64,000 nt of DNA from Caulifigura coniformis (GTDB taxonomy: Bacteria; Planctomycetota; Planctomycetia; Planctomycetales; Planctomycetaceae), in contig NZ_CP036271.1 in the NCBI RefSeq assembly GCF_007745175.1, forward strand, positions 4,910,314 to 4,974,313, read 5' to 3'. The translations under genes and the position numbers were made by a program. This document shows, piece after piece, positions 35,734-48,092 of the stretch (positions within the stretch are counted from its first letter, which is position 1; each line of letters starts with the position of its first letter). The notes under the pieces were generated by a model that saw only the letters and a list, made by a program, of their open reading frames with translations, searched no databases and had not been told where the DNA came from.

Positions 35734-36684
35734 ATGGCTGCTCATCGTCGTCGTCGTTTTCGTGGCTTTACCCTGATTGAGCTGCTGGTGGTGATCGCGA
35801 TCATCGCCATCCTGATTGCCCTTCTCTTGCCGGCCGTGCAGCAGGCGCGTGAGGCGGCCCGCCGGACGCAGTGCAAGAACAACCTGAAACAGATCGGGCT
35901 GGCGCTGCATAACTACCACGACACCTACCTGGTGTTTCCGATGGCGAACGTGGTGCGGTTTGATGGCACGGTGCGGGGCGATGGCTGGACGTGGCACGCC
36001 CGGATCCTGCCGTTCATCGACCAGGCGCCGTTGTTCAACCGGGTCAGTGGGGTGATGGGAACCGACGTCGGGAACCAGAATTCGACGGAGCAGCTTCTGG
36101 CCGGCCGAGACACGAAGATCACGAACTTCCAGTGTCCGTCCCATCCGGCGTCCACGATTTCGAACTCCTCCAAGAACGGCTACCAGGTCAGCACGTATAA
36201 CGGCGTGACCGGAAGCGTGTGCTTCAATGACGACCAGCTCGATGCGGCCACGGACGTGGGCTATGCCGGCGACGGAATGTTCTTCATGAACAGCCGGGTG
36301 CGGATCGGAGATGTGGTCGATGGAACTTCGAACACATTCCTCGTCGCCGAGGTGCAGGACGAACTGAACGGCTCTCCGAACCAGAACCGTCTTCCGGGGA
36401 GTGACCGCCGGTACTGCTTCTCAGACAACAGCGACGGGAATCCGCCGACCGACATCACCGAGTACCTGGTGGGGATGGAGCTGAACGATCCGATCAATGC
36501 GAATCACCGTGATGTGGATGGCTACTACAACAACACGGGGGAATATGCGGGGAGCTACCACGTCGGCGGGGCGCAGTTCCTGATGTCCGACGGGGCTGTG
36601 CGGTTCGTCTCGCAGAACATCAACATGAATCTGTACCAGGGCGTGAGCACGCGCGCGAAAGGGGAGGTGAGCGGCGAGTTCTGA
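35734..36684 (+). CDS. DUF1559 pilin-like protein
   Basis: A 316-residue protein that belongs to the planctomycete-expanded DUF1559 family. The N-terminus has a type IV pilin-like signal ([25 protein letters not shown]) for processing by prepilin peptidase, then [20 protein letters not shown] and a C-terminal [13 protein letters not shown] lies six bases before the ATG at 35734 but directly abuts the ATG at 35728, so 35734 is chosen. Members are secreted in large numbers, perhaps as pseudopilins of a type II-like system. It is followed 50 bases later by a lipoprotein gene, the usual neighbour in these genomes. Confidence 0.95.
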   Translation: MAAHRRRRFRGFTLIELLVVIAIIAILIALLLPAVQQAREAARRTQCKNNLKQIGLALHNYHDTYLVFPMANVVRFDGTVRGDGWTWHARILPFIDQAPLFNRVSGVMGTDVGNQNSTEQLLAGRDTKITNFQCPSHPASTISNSSKNGYQVSTYNGVTGSVCFNDDQLDAATDVGYAGDGMFFMNSRVRIGDVVDGTSNTFLVAEVQDELNGSPNQNRLPGSDRRYCFSDNSDGNPPTDITEYLVGMELNDPINANHRDVDGYYNNTGEYAGSYHVGGAQFLMSDGAVRFVSQNINMNLYQGVSTRAKGEVSGEF

Positions 36685-36734
36685 ACCGCTGTTCGCGTGA
36701 ACCCATCCGACTCACACCTTTCGAGGATCCTCTC

Positions 36735-37226
36735 GTGTTCCGAACAGATTCATTGCGCACGCTGGTGCTTGCGGGAGCCCTCTGCATGGCGTTTGCCGGT
36801 TGCGGGGAAGGCAAATTTCCGGTGCGGCCGGCGACAGGGAAGGTTCTGTGCAGCGGCCGGCCTGTCGGCATCGGTTCGATCTCCTTCACTCCTGTGGGCG
36901 ACCCGGGCAGCATGGAATCGGGCAAGCCGGCGATGGGAACGTTGCGTCCTGACGGGACATTCACGCTGACGACAAACGACCGGTTCGATGGCGCGATCGT
37001 CGGCAAGCATTCTGTGCGTTACTTCGGCCCGGAAGACGAAGACTCCGATGAACCGTCGGTTGCGGAGGGGTCGGCCGAAGAGAAGGCCAAGATCGCGGAG
37101 CGTCAGAAGCAAAAGAAGGAGCAGCAGAAGATGCTGTGCGTTCAGAAGGGCGAAATCATCGTGGAGGTGAAGAATGACGGAGTCAACGACTTCACGATCG
37201 AGCTGACCTCAGGCGGCCCTGGCTGA
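36735..37226 (+). CDS. Small lipoprotein (companion of DUF1559)
   Basis: A 163-residue lipoprotein starting at GTG with AGGA eight bases before it. The lipobox FAGC is at about residues 20-23. The mature part has a small beta domain (KVLCSGRPVGIGSISFTP, then GTLRPDGTFTLTTND) like the carboxypeptidase regulatory-type lipoproteins that accompany DUF1559 genes in planctomycetes, followed by a Glu/Lys-rich helical stretch (SAEEKAKIAERQKQKKEQQK) that is unusual for the family. Its role is unknown. The close spacing to DUF1559 suggests one transcript. Confidence 0.85.
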   Translation: MFRTDSLRTLVLAGALCMAFAGCGEGKFPVRPATGKVLCSGRPVGIGSISFTPVGDPGSMESGKPAMGTLRPDGTFTLTTNDRFDGAIVGKHSVRYFGPEDEDSDEPSVAEGSAEEKAKIAERQKQKKEQQKMLCVQKGEIIVEVKNDGVNDFTIELTSGGPG

Positions 37227-37456
37227 TTGCTGCCAGGAGTTCATTGCGACTCGACGGTTGTGCCTCCACCTGGGGGCACCGGAGCAATGCGCGGCCCCTC
37301 GTTTGATCACCGCCTGCGACAGAGGCCGGAGCGCTGATTCCTTCCGGCGCGCCCTTGCGTTCGCGTAGCTCGCGCACAAACATCAACGCAGACGTCGCAG
37401 AAGAACTTGCTTGTCGCGGTCGCTTTGCCGGAATGTTTTCCTTTCGAGGGGGAACC

Positions 37457-40012
37457 ATGAAGCGTTTGCCGACGGTGTGGCTGGCGTTGTTGGCGGCTCT
37501 GTTTGCGCTCGGGGCGTTCTGGCCCCTTCCAGGAGGGGCCCTTCTCGGACAGGCGGCGGCTCCGGTGGAAGCACCGGCCGCACGATTCCACTACTTCAGC
37601 TTCATCAACGACCCGGCCTTCTCCAATGTGGAGAGGGTCTTGTTGTTTGTGGTTCTGGGAGTGGCGTTCGCGGGGCTGGCCTATGCGTGGATGCTGATGA
37701 AGCAGGTGCGCGAGGCGGACCAGGGGACGCCGCGGATGCAGGAGATCGCGCGTGCGATTCGTGAAGGGGCGGACGCTTACCTCAAGCGACAGCTCACGAC
37801 GGTGGCGATCCTGATCCTGGTGCTGGTGGCGGTGCTGTTCGAGACGAAGGCGGCTTCCTCGCCGCTCGGGCGTCAGGATCCGTTCGCGTGGGGACGCGCG
37901 GGGGCGTTCCTGATGGGGGCGGTCTTCTCGGGGCTGGTCGGGTTCGTGGGGATGCGGCTGGCGACGACGGGCAACCTGCGGGTGGCCGCGGCGGCCCAAG
38001 TCGGTTTCGGACGGGCGCTGATGCTGGGTTACCGTACCGGGACCATCACGGGAATGCTGACGGATGGGCTGGGGCTGCTGGGCGGAACTCTGATCTTCAT
38101 GGCGTATGGCGAGCATGCGTATGAGGCGCTGCTCGGATTCGGATTCGGCGGGACGCTGCTGGCGTTGTTCATGCGCGTCGGCGGGGGGATTTATACGAAG
38201 GCCGCGGACGTGGGCGCTGATCTCGTCGGGAAGATCGAGAAGGACATTCCGGAGGACGATCCGCGGAACGCGGCGACGATCGCGGACAACGTGGGGGACA
38301 ACGTTGGCGACTGCGCAGGGATGGCGGCGGACATCTTCGAGTCGTACGAAGTGACGATCGTGGCCGCGATGATCCTGGGCTGGGCGAGCTTCGGCCATGT
38401 CGGCGTGCTGTTCCCGATTCTCGTCCGGGCGATCGGGGTGTTCGCCTCGATCATCAGCACCTACCTGGTGAAGGCGGGCGACAAGGGGAACGTCGGCGAG
38501 GCGATGAAGTCGATCAATTTCGGATTCATCGTGGGCTCGGCGATTTCGGTCGTCGGCTTCCTGATCCTGGGTTACGTCTACCTGCGGTTCGATTCGACCA
38601 ACATGACGAACGCCGAGACGCTGGCGGCCATCAACGCGCTGCCGACGTGGGCCAACCTGGGGACGCAGGGGCTGGACATGCGGCCGGCCTATACGTGCCT
38701 GATCGGAATCCTGCTGTGCATCCTGCTGAACCGGATCACGGAATACTTTACGGGGACCGAGTATGCCCCGGTGCGCGGCCTCGTGAGGAACTGCACCACC
38801 GGGCATGCGACGAACATCATCGAAGGGTTTTCGGTCGGGTATTCGTCGGCGGTGTGGACGGCGCTGGCGCTGTGCCTGGCGATCTATACGGCCGCGGCGG
38901 TGTATTCGGGAACGAACGCGATCTTCGTGGCGTACGGCGTGGCGATGACGGGGATCGGGATGCTGACGCTGACGGGGAACACGATTTCGATGGACGTGTT
39001 CGGACCTGTTGCCGACAACGCGAACGGGATCGGCGAGATGGGTTACGACCGCGAGCAGATGGGAGAGGCGAAGTACAAGGAGGCCCGCCAGATCCTGGCC
39101 GACCTGGATGCGGTCGGGAACACGACCAAGGCGGTGACGAAGGGGGTGGCGATCGGCTCGGCTGTGATCGCGGCGGTGTCGCTGTTCGCGAGCTACATCA
39201 CGGTGATCGGATCGGGCGGAGCAGGGGAAGAGAAGCCGATTCCGATCGAACTGTTCGACCGCGTCGCGGGAATGCTGAGCGTCTCCGATCCACACCTGTT
39301 CGTCGGGATGCTGATTGGGGGAGGGATTCCATTCCTGTTTTCGGCGATGACGATCCGGGCGGTGGGGCGTGCGGCGTACCTGATCGTCAATGAATGCCGC
39401 GAGCAGTTCCATGACAAGGAGATCTGGGCGGGGACAAAGAAGCCCGACTATGCCCGCGTGGTGAATATCTGCACGGCCTCGGCGCAGCAGGAGTTGATTG
39501 GCCCGGCGTTCCTGGCGGTGTTCAGCCCGGTGCTGGTCGGTTTCCTGCTGGGGCCGGTGGCGCTGGCGGGATTCCTGGCGGGGTCGATCGTTGTGGGTCA
39601 GCTGCTGGCGTCGTTCATGTGCAACGCGGGCGGGGCATGGGACAACGCGAAGAAGATGGTGGAAGACGAGCCGCGGGATGCGGTCGCGAACACCGGCAAG
39701 GGGAGCGAAAAGCACAAGGCGTCGGTGACGGGCGATACGGTGGGAGATCCGCTGAAGGACACGGCCGGCCCGGCGGTGAATCCGCTGCTGAAGGTGATGA
39801 ACATGGTGTCGATCCTGACCGTGCCGCTGGCGCTGCGTTACGACGCGAACGTGGTGGACCGGGTGACGAGTGGAGCGAATGAGTTCCACTTCGAGCTGCC
39901 GAAAGACTTCGGCCTGCTGAGCCGCGACGGGCTGTGGTGGGGCGCGGTGGTGGTTTCGATTGCGGCGCTCGGGTGGGCGATCTGGCAGTCGAAGCGACAG
40001 ACTTCGGAATGA
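37457..40012 (+). CDS. hppA: Membrane proton-pumping pyrophosphatase, K+-independent type
   Basis: An 851-residue polytopic membrane protein. The ATG at 37457 follows CGAGGGGG. The pyrophosphate site motif DNVGDNVGDCAGMAAD starts at residue 277, and the N-terminal REGADAYLKRQ block and C-terminal DTVGDPLKDTAGP are present. It couples hydrolysis of pyrophosphate to proton (or sodium) translocation. The block GNTTKAVTKG (Lys558) carries the lysine that marks potassium-independent enzymes. There is an N-terminal extension of about 40 residues before the first conserved helix. It is a single gene, likely important in a slow-growing bacterium for energy conservation. Confidence 0.94.
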   Translation: MKRLPTVWLALLAALFALGAFWPLPGGALLGQAAAPVEAPAARFHYFSFINDPAFSNVERVLLFVVLGVAFAGLAYAWMLMKQVREADQGTPRMQEIARAIREGADAYLKRQLTTVAILILVLVAVLFETKAASSPLGRQDPFAWGRAGAFLMGAVFSGLVGFVGMRLATTGNLRVAAAAQVGFGRALMLGYRTGTITGMLTDGLGLLGGTLIFMAYGEHAYEALLGFGFGGTLLALFMRVGGGIYTKAADVGADLVGKIEKDIPEDDPRNAATIADNVGDNVGDCAGMAADIFESYEVTIVAAMILGWASFGHVGVLFPILVRAIGVFASIISTYLVKAGDKGNVGEAMKSINFGFIVGSAISVVGFLILGYVYLRFDSTNMTNAETLAAINALPTWANLGTQGLDMRPAYTCLIGILLCILLNRITEYFTGTEYAPVRGLVRNCTTGHATNIIEGFSVGYSSAVWTALALCLAIYTAAAVYSGTNAIFVAYGVAMTGIGMLTLTGNTISMDVFGPVADNANGIGEMGYDREQMGEAKYKEARQILADLDAVGNTTKAVTKGVAIGSAVIAAVSLFASYITVIGSGGAGEEKPIPIELFDRVAGMLSVSDPHLFVGMLIGGGIPFLFSAMTIRAVGRAAYLIVNECREQFHDKEIWAGTKKPDYARVVNICTASAQQELIGPAFLAVFSPVLVGFLLGPVALAGFLAGSIVVGQLLASFMCNAGGAWDNAKKMVEDEPRDAVANTGKGSEKHKASVTGDTVGDPLKDTAGPAVNPLLKVMNMVSILTVPLALRYDANVVDRVTSGANEFHFELPKDFGLLSRDGLWWGAVVVSIAALGWAIWQSKRQTSE

Positions 40013-40064
40013 CGAAGCGGTTCCCTTGCCTTCCGGCTTCGCCTCGACGGCGCGGGATCGCCGA

Positions 40065-41042
40065 TTACTTCACGGTTGCGGTGATTCGCATCTTCTCTGG
40101 AAGTGCGTTTCGCGCCCCGATGTCGCGGGGAATGACCGCGAGGGACTGGGTTCCGGGGGGGACCAGGAAATAGAGCTGGCGGTTCGCGTCCTCGAACACG
40201 CAGGGGTAGGCCGTTGTGCCCACGGCCGCGTGGAAGTGGTAGCCCTTCGGTCCCGCGAGGCCTTCCATTCCGACGACGTCGCCGTAGCTGCCGAGCCTTG
40301 CGGGAACTCCGGCGGCGACGGCCTCCTGGATCGACTTCGACATCTGGCCGACGGAGTGGCTGAGGGCGGATTTCCAGGCTTCCTGCAAAGCGGCAACGGT
40401 CGCGGGGTCCTGGAGTTCGGCGATCGCGGAGGTCGGGACCGCGACGAGCATGCGTTCGCTTGTCGGCGTCAGCGAGAGCTGCAGGCGGTCCGCGGCCGAC
40501 CCGAATCGCACCTTCATCTTTGCTTCCGTCAGTTCGACGGGATTGAGTTCGAGAGACGTCGTCATCGCGCGCCAGTCGGCCGAGGTGACGTTGACGTCGC
40601 CGGCGTTGAGGTCCTTGGAGAGCGTTGCATTGGCGATGACCGCGGCATCGGCGGTCCGGACGACGTTTTGCCGGTTCGACCACCACCACGTACCCGTGAC
40701 GCCGATGGTCGCGAGAGCGAAGGCGAGAATCATGCCGATCCAGCCCCGGCTCATCCGCCGCTGGTTCCGCTTCGCCAATACGGCGTGCGGGTTGACCTGG
40801 GGCCCGGGGCCGTCATCGTCGTCCGCGGCGAAAAACGGCGACGCCTCCCCGGATGCGGGGGGAGCCGCAAACATGGGGGACGGATCGGGTTCAAATCCGG
40901 ATCCGGCCGTCGCGGCCGGAATCGCCACGCGGGGAACGCGCATCTTCGCCTGGCATTTCGGGCAGGCGATGACGGTTCCCATCGCGGCGTCGGCGACTCG
41001 CAGCGTCTTGAAGCAGGCGGGACAGTCCAGCTGAATGGCCAT
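40065..41042 (-). CDS. Zinc-ribbon, single-pass membrane protein
   Basis: A 325-residue protein. The first 40 residues contain two CxxC groups (DCPACFKT and ACPKCQAKM) spaced like a zinc ribbon, as often seen at the N-terminus of planctomycete membrane proteins. An acidic, Gly/Pro-rich linker leads to one membrane helix (about residues 103-121, IGMILAFALATIGVTGTWWW). The remaining 200 residues form an outer domain of strands and helices with no motif I recognise (ATLSKDLNAGDVNVTSADWR; GPKGYHFHAAVGTTAYPCVFE near the end). It may sense or scaffold something across the membrane; the function is unknown. Confidence 0.8.
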   Translation of the reverse strand: MAIQLDCPACFKTLRVADAAMGTVIACPKCQAKMRVPRVAIPAATAGSGFEPDPSPMFAAPPASGEASPFFAADDDDGPGPQVNPHAVLAKRNQRRMSRGWIGMILAFALATIGVTGTWWWSNRQNVVRTADAAVIANATLSKDLNAGDVNVTSADWRAMTTSLELNPVELTEAKMKVRFGSAADRLQLSLTPTSERMLVAVPTSAIAELQDPATVAALQEAWKSALSHSVGQMSKSIQEAVAAGVPARLGSYGDVVGMEGLAGPKGYHFHAAVGTTAYPCVFEDANRQLYFLVPPGTQSLAVIPRDIGARNALPEKMRITATVK

Positions 41043-41106
41043 TGGGAAAGTGCGTTCCGATGCGTCGCGAGAATGGGTTCAGAGGTCGGGGCATCTTCGC
41101 CCGGCG

Positions 41107-41400
41107 CTATTCGCCATGCCAGCCATCGTCGCCATCCGCTGGCTCCGCCGCAACTCGCGAAATCCTTGCCGCTGCGGCCCACAGGAGGACCGCGACGCCG
41201 GCGCGGACGACACCGGTGAGGAACATTGACTGGAAGACCGGGCCGAGCGGCATCCCACCCATTCCCGCTCGCCCTCCGCCGATGGTCGAGTACATGTAAC
41301 CGAGATTAAACAGGGCGCTGGCCGTTGTGATCACCGCTTCGACGACCAGATAGACCGCGATCAATCGGCAACCGACGAAAACCGCTCCACGTTGAGTCAT
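41107..41400 (-). CDS. Small membrane protein, hypothetical
   Basis: A 97-residue protein with two hydrophobic segments (about residues 9-33 and 58-78) separated by a Gly/Met-rich loop (GGGRAGMGGMPLGP). I recognise no family. It is 64 bases downstream of the gene end region of nothing on the same strand, and convergent with none; its stop lies near the start of the zinc-ribbon gene, which is on the same strand, so the two may be co-transcribed with this gene first. Confidence 0.65.
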   Translation of the reverse strand: MTQRGAVFVGCRLIAVYLVVEAVITTASALFNLGYMYSTIGGGRAGMGGMPLGPVFQSMFLTGVVRAGVAVLLWAAAARISRVAAEPADGDDGWHGE

Positions 41401-41572
41401 GCTTTGCTCCCGATGTGCTGTCAGAATTCCATCATGCGAACGAGGGGCGTTGATCGACGGATCAAAGCATATCGCCTTGTCGCTGTTGATCCCGCTCGGC
41501 TAGTGTGACCCTCGACCCGTGGTCCGGGGAATTGGTCCACGGAACTCCTCCATCGAATCCCGAGCTGCACTG

Positions 41573-43999
<2,427 letters not shown>

Positions 44000-44143
44000 C
44001 CTGGCGAGCGGAGGGGCGATGGCTGCGTGATGAAGTCCATGAAGGATTCACGCTTTCAGGCGGGCCATTTGCTGGTTGACGCCGGCGGCTCGCCTTTCCT
44101 GTGCGACCGGGTATCTTTGCTCACACCCAACACAGGAGACATC

Positions 44144-45547
44144 ATGAGCGCCGCCCTGACCTACGATCCGTCCGCCGCCCTGAAATTTCTGAAGGCCGGC
44201 GCTCGTGAGGCCCTTGCCCCGAAGCTCGAGGCCGCACGCATGGAAGTGATCGACGACGTCGCGATTCTGACCTCAAAGGGGCCTGTTCCGGCCGACAAAA
44301 ATCCGCTGGATGCGGGTTTCATCGACTGGCCTGCCCGGCTGCTGGCCGGCGACGAGAACGGCCTCCTTCGCAAGATCGAAGAATCGGCGAAGCGATTCCG
44401 CGAGCAAGTCGACCGGATGGTCGTTCTCGGGATCGGCGGGTCTTACATGGGGCTCAGGGCGCTGTTTGAAGGGCTGTGCAATCCCTATCACAACCAGCTC
44501 ACCCGCGAGCAGCGCGGCGGAGTTCCGACCCTGCACTTCGAGGGGGACAACCTCGACAACGATTCCGTCGCGGCCCTGCTGGACCTGCTGAAAACGCACT
44601 GCAAAGACCCGAAGGACCTGGCCCAGCGGTGGGGCATCGTCGTCATCTCGAAATCGGGCGGGACCCTCGAAACGGCGGCTGCGTTCCGGATCTTCCGCGA
44701 CGCGCTGGAAACGTACTACGGCGCAGGCTCGGAACTGGCGAAGAAGCTCGTCGTCCCGGTGACCGGGGAAACGGGCAAGCTGCGTAGCATTTCCAACGGG
44801 GCCGGGTATCCCGACACGTTTCCCATCCCGGACGGCATCGGCGGGCGGTTCTCGGTACTGACGGCCGTCGGTCTGTTCCCGGCCGCGGTTCTTGGAATCG
44901 ACATCCGCGCGCTGCTCCAGGGGGCGGCCGCGATCACGACGACCTTCAAGACCGCTCCGCTCGGCCAGAATCCGGTGCTCGACTATACCGGCATCTGTCA
45001 CCTGCTGGAGCGGGACAGCGGGATGGATGTGCGGATCCTGTCGACGTGGGGAAAGAAGCTGGAAGCGTGCGGGCTGTGGTACGACCAGCTTCTTGCGGAA
45101 AGCCTCGGCAAGCACGAACGGGGGGCCTTGCCGCTCACAGTCGTCAACACGCGCGACCTCCACAGCCGAGGGCAGCAACACCAGGAAGGGAAGCGCGACA
45201 AGCTGATCACCAACGTCATCGTCGACAAAGCGTCGCTGGCACCGGTGAAAGTTCCGCAGGTCGCGGCGGATCGCGACCAGGACCAGCTCAATCGTCTGGG
45301 CTGGAAAGGGATGCCCGACCTGCTTGCCGCGGCCATCGCCGGGACGAACAAGGCCTACGCCGACGACGACCGCCCTACGGCCGACATCCACCTGCCGAAG
45401 CTGGACGCATACGCCGTGGGCCAGTTCCTGCAGATGATGATGCTGGCGACCGCGGTGGAAGGCCGGCTGATCGGCATCAACCCGTACGGCCAGCCCGGGG
45501 TCGAGGCCTACAAGAAGAACATGGGTGAGATCCTCTACGGGAAATGA
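44144..45547 (+). CDS. pgi: Glucose-6-phosphate isomerase
   Basis: A 467-residue enzyme. The ATG at 44144 follows AGGAG eight bases upstream (a longer frame from 44027 has no support). The SIS-fold signatures are VLGIGGSYMGLRALFEGL and VVISKSGGTLETAAAFRI; the late GQQHQEGKRDKLIT and LIGINPYGQPGVEAYKK blocks include the catalytic His and Lys. It interconverts glucose 6-phosphate and fructose 6-phosphate in glycolysis and gluconeogenesis. Length and motif order are those of the bacterial short PGI group. It is a single gene between the HerA-like ATPase and the FkbM methyltransferase. Confidence 0.93.
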   Translation: MSAALTYDPSAALKFLKAGAREALAPKLEAARMEVIDDVAILTSKGPVPADKNPLDAGFIDWPARLLAGDENGLLRKIEESAKRFREQVDRMVVLGIGGSYMGLRALFEGLCNPYHNQLTREQRGGVPTLHFEGDNLDNDSVAALLDLLKTHCKDPKDLAQRWGIVVISKSGGTLETAAAFRIFRDALETYYGAGSELAKKLVVPVTGETGKLRSISNGAGYPDTFPIPDGIGGRFSVLTAVGLFPAAVLGIDIRALLQGAAAITTTFKTAPLGQNPVLDYTGICHLLERDSGMDVRILSTWGKKLEACGLWYDQLLAESLGKHERGALPLTVVNTRDLHSRGQQHQEGKRDKLITNVIVDKASLAPVKVPQVAADRDQDQLNRLGWKGMPDLLAAAIAGTNKAYADDDRPTADIHLPKLDAYAVGQFLQMMMLATAVEGRLIGINPYGQPGVEAYKKNMGEILYGK

Positions 45548-45750
45548 GGCAGAAGCGGCAATCTGGGATGACCACGTCCTGGTGAACCGCTTGAACGGTC
45601 TCTCCCCCCTGGAGGCGTGAGAAAACCGATGGGGGGCGCCTGTGTGGCGGCCCCGGGAACTTGGCGTTTGCGCCATCCGCCAAACCCCCTAAAACTCCGG
45701 GCATTCTTGGTCCATCACGATGATGGATCAGTGCCACGGGAGTGTTGCTC

Positions 45751-46623
45751 ATGGATGACTCTGGCCCCCTCGTCGCTGACCGGCCTGACCGCGCGACCGC
45801 GGTGCGCCAGCCGCTGGTCGCCGCCGGCCCGTCGTCCCCATGTGATGACCATGCCCTGGTCCGTCGGCTGCTGACGCCGGCCCAACGGCTCAAGCATTCC
45901 CTGATTCCGGGCCCGGTCTACGGCTGGATGCGATCGCTTCGGCGATGGCGTCGCGGCGAACCTGAATTGCAGCTTCTCGCGGGCCTCGTCGACCCGCACC
46001 GCACGGCGGTCGACGTCGGCGCCAACAAGGGGACTTACACGTGGTTCCTTTCGCGTCTGTGCCGGCATGTGTACGCGTATGAACCAAATCCGGCGATGCG
46101 GTGGATGCTGACACGCTGCACGCCGCAGAATGTGACGGTCTTCCCCCGGGCGCTTTCCGACCAGGCCGGGCAGTCGGTGCTTCGCGTCCCTCGTCGAGAA
46201 GGTCGATACTCCAACAACATCGGCACGCTCCGCCCCGCGAGCACGGATGCGGACTGCGAACTGATCCCGGTCACGACGACGCGACTCGACGACGACGGGC
46301 TGGTCGATGTCGGCTTCCTCAAGATTGATGTCGAAGGGCACGAACAGCAGGTGCTCCGCGGCGCTCGTGAACTGATCGCCCGCGACCGGCCTGTGCTGCT
46401 CGTCGAGATCATTGCCGAACACAACGGCCGTCCCGTGGACGAGACCATCGAGTTCGTCGAGCGACTGGGCTACTGCGCGCATGTCGTGCAGGGAATCCAA
46501 CTCGAGGAATGGGCATCGGTCCGGATGTCTCGCGCCCAGCGCGAAGCCAGCGGCCAGATGAACTCCCGAATTCGAAATTACGTGTTCCTGCCGGCCGCAG
46601 GCGAGATGGCTCGCGCTGCCTGA
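45751..46623 (+). CDS. FkbM-family methyltransferase
   Basis: About 290 residues; GGGAG eight bases upstream supports ATG 45751. The SAM-binding motif is TAVDVGANKGTYTWFLS, followed by VYAYEPNPAMRWML and the FkbM-specific GFLKIDVEGHEQQVLRGA (residues about 186-203). The protein is cytoplasmic, with a helical N-terminal 70 residues. Members methylate small molecules or sugar units, frequently in surface polysaccharide synthesis. The acceptor is not evident here. It is the first of several plus-strand genes but spacing to the next gene (45 bases) leaves operon structure open. Confidence 0.9.
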   Translation: MDDSGPLVADRPDRATAVRQPLVAAGPSSPCDDHALVRRLLTPAQRLKHSLIPGPVYGWMRSLRRWRRGEPELQLLAGLVDPHRTAVDVGANKGTYTWFLSRLCRHVYAYEPNPAMRWMLTRCTPQNVTVFPRALSDQAGQSVLRVPRREGRYSNNIGTLRPASTDADCELIPVTTTRLDDDGLVDVGFLKIDVEGHEQQVLRGARELIARDRPVLLVEIIAEHNGRPVDETIEFVERLGYCAHVVQGIQLEEWASVRMSRAQREASGQMNSRIRNYVFLPAAGEMARAA

Positions 46624-46667
46624 ACCACGAAACAACCGCGACTCCGTCGCGTCGAAGGAATCCTGAC

Positions 46668-48092
46668 ATGATGTCCCGCGTCACTCTCCGCGTTGCCTTC
46701 GGGGCAGCCCTGGTGCTGGCCGGAGGCCGGTTCGCCCTGGCCGAGGCCGTCACGTTCAAAACGAGCGATGAGTCCTCGACGCCGTACCGCGTCAGCACGC
46801 GTGTGAAGGCGACGGGGAAGCCGATCCTCTCGGCAGGCCGCGGCAAGACCGCGCCTCACGTGATGACGGCGCGGGCCGAGTTCGCTTTCACGGAGCGGCG
46901 ACTTCCGTCGGGCGGGCGCGATGCGCTTTCGCTGCGGGCCGCGCGCGACTTTGAGCTGGCCCGGATGGAATCGGTCGTCACTCCCGAGGGGGAGGCGGCG
47001 CCGAACATTCCGAAGGCCGAGACAACGGTCATCCTTCCGCAGCATCTGCAGTTCATCGTGGCCGAGGGACGCACGTCGGGAGTTGATTGCTATTGTCCGA
47101 CGTCGCCGATGACGCGGGAGACGATCGACCTGCTCGAGCTTCCGGGCGATCCGCTGGCGCTGACGGCCCTGCTGCCGCCGAAGTCGGTGGATGTCGACGA
47201 ATCGTGGTCGCCTCCGGAATGGGCGGGGCAGATGCTCGCCGCCATCGAGGCGATCGAAAAATCGACGCTGACCTGCCGACTTGCTTCCGCGACCGACTCC
47301 ACCGCGACGATCTCCATCAGCGGCAGCGTGAAGGGCCAGCGGGATGGAGCGAACTGCGAAGTCACACTGCAGGGAACGATCAACTATGACCGCGCGAAGG
47401 ATGCAGTCTCCCAGGCCAAGCTGACGTACTCGGTCAAATCGAGCATTGGCGCCGTCAGCCCCGGCCTCGACCTGGTGATGGAAGTGGAGACGCACCGCCA
47501 GACGCTGGAGGCGCCGGGGCGATTGAGTGACAAAGTGCTGGCCGCGATTCCGATCACCGCTCCGGCCGGGGCGTTCGACCTCGTCTACGACGCTGGTCCG
47601 TGGGGGATCCGGCTGAGGCATTCGCGGGAGTGGTTCTTTTACCAGGCGACTCTCGAGCACTCCCCGCAGGTGGCGATTTTCCGGCTGATGGACAAGGGGA
47701 GCATCATCGCCCAGTGCAACATGTCTCCGATCGCGGGGGCGACTGCCGGCCAGCATGTGCCGCTCGACCAGTTCGAGAACGACATCAAGACTTCGCTCGG
47801 GGCCCGCCTCGACAGCATCCGCGCGAAAGAGCAGCTGAACGTTGACACCGGGATGAAAGTGTTTCGCGTGATCGCCGACGGCAAGCACACGATCGCCGGT
47901 CCGAAGGAAAAGGTGGTGATCCCGACGACGTGGATCTATTACCTGTGCGCCGCACCTTCGGGAAAGCAGGCCTCGTTCGTCTTCGCGGTCGAAAGCAAGC
48001 TCGTCGACCAGATGGGCTCCCGCGACGAAGAACTGGTCCGCAGCCTGCAATTCACCGCCCAGCGCGCGGCGGACGCCAAGACGACTCAGTAA
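46668..48092 (+). CDS. Secreted hypothetical protein
   Basis: About 474 residues. The start is either of the tandem ATGs at 46668/46671, preceded by AAGGA; a signal peptide follows (VAFGAALVLAGGRFALA). The mature protein is soluble, mostly beta-rich, with repeated Thr/Ser-containing strands (TCRLASATDSTATISISGSVKG) and a C-terminal half with HIS-W-aromatic text (IRLRHSREWFFYQATLEH). I recognise no family. It is conserved in appearance with the many exported planctomycete proteins of unknown function. Its stop overlaps the 3' end of the next, convergent gene by seven bases. Confidence 0.75.
   Translation: MMSRVTLRVAFGAALVLAGGRFALAEAVTFKTSDESSTPYRVSTRVKATGKPILSAGRGKTAPHVMTARAEFAFTERRLPSGGRDALSLRAARDFELARMESVVTPEGEAAPNIPKAETTVILPQHLQFIVAEGRTSGVDCYCPTSPMTRETIDLLELPGDPLALTALLPPKSVDVDESWSPPEWAGQMLAAIEAIEKSTLTCRLASATDSTATISISGSVKGQRDGANCEVTLQGTINYDRAKDAVSQAKLTYSVKSSIGAVSPGLDLVMEVETHRQTLEAPGRLSDKVLAAIPITAPAGAFDLVYDAGPWGIRLRHSREWFFYQATLEHSPQVAIFRLMDKGSIIAQCNMSPIAGATAGQHVPLDQFENDIKTSLGARLDSIRAKEQLNVDTGMKVFRVIADGKHTIAGPKEKVVIPTTWIYYLCAAPSGKQASFVFAVESKLVDQMGSRDEELVRSLQFTAQRAADAKTTQ

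Noticed and set aside
37307-39889. 860-residue open frame on the minus strand, Arg/His-rich
   Set aside because: It lies wholly opposite the pyrophosphatase gene, has no signal, domain or ribosome site, and its composition is that of an antisense shadow in high-GC DNA.
41519-41572. Longer start of the HerA-like ATPase
   Set aside because: The extra residues have no support; the ATG at 41573 starts directly at the conserved N-terminus.
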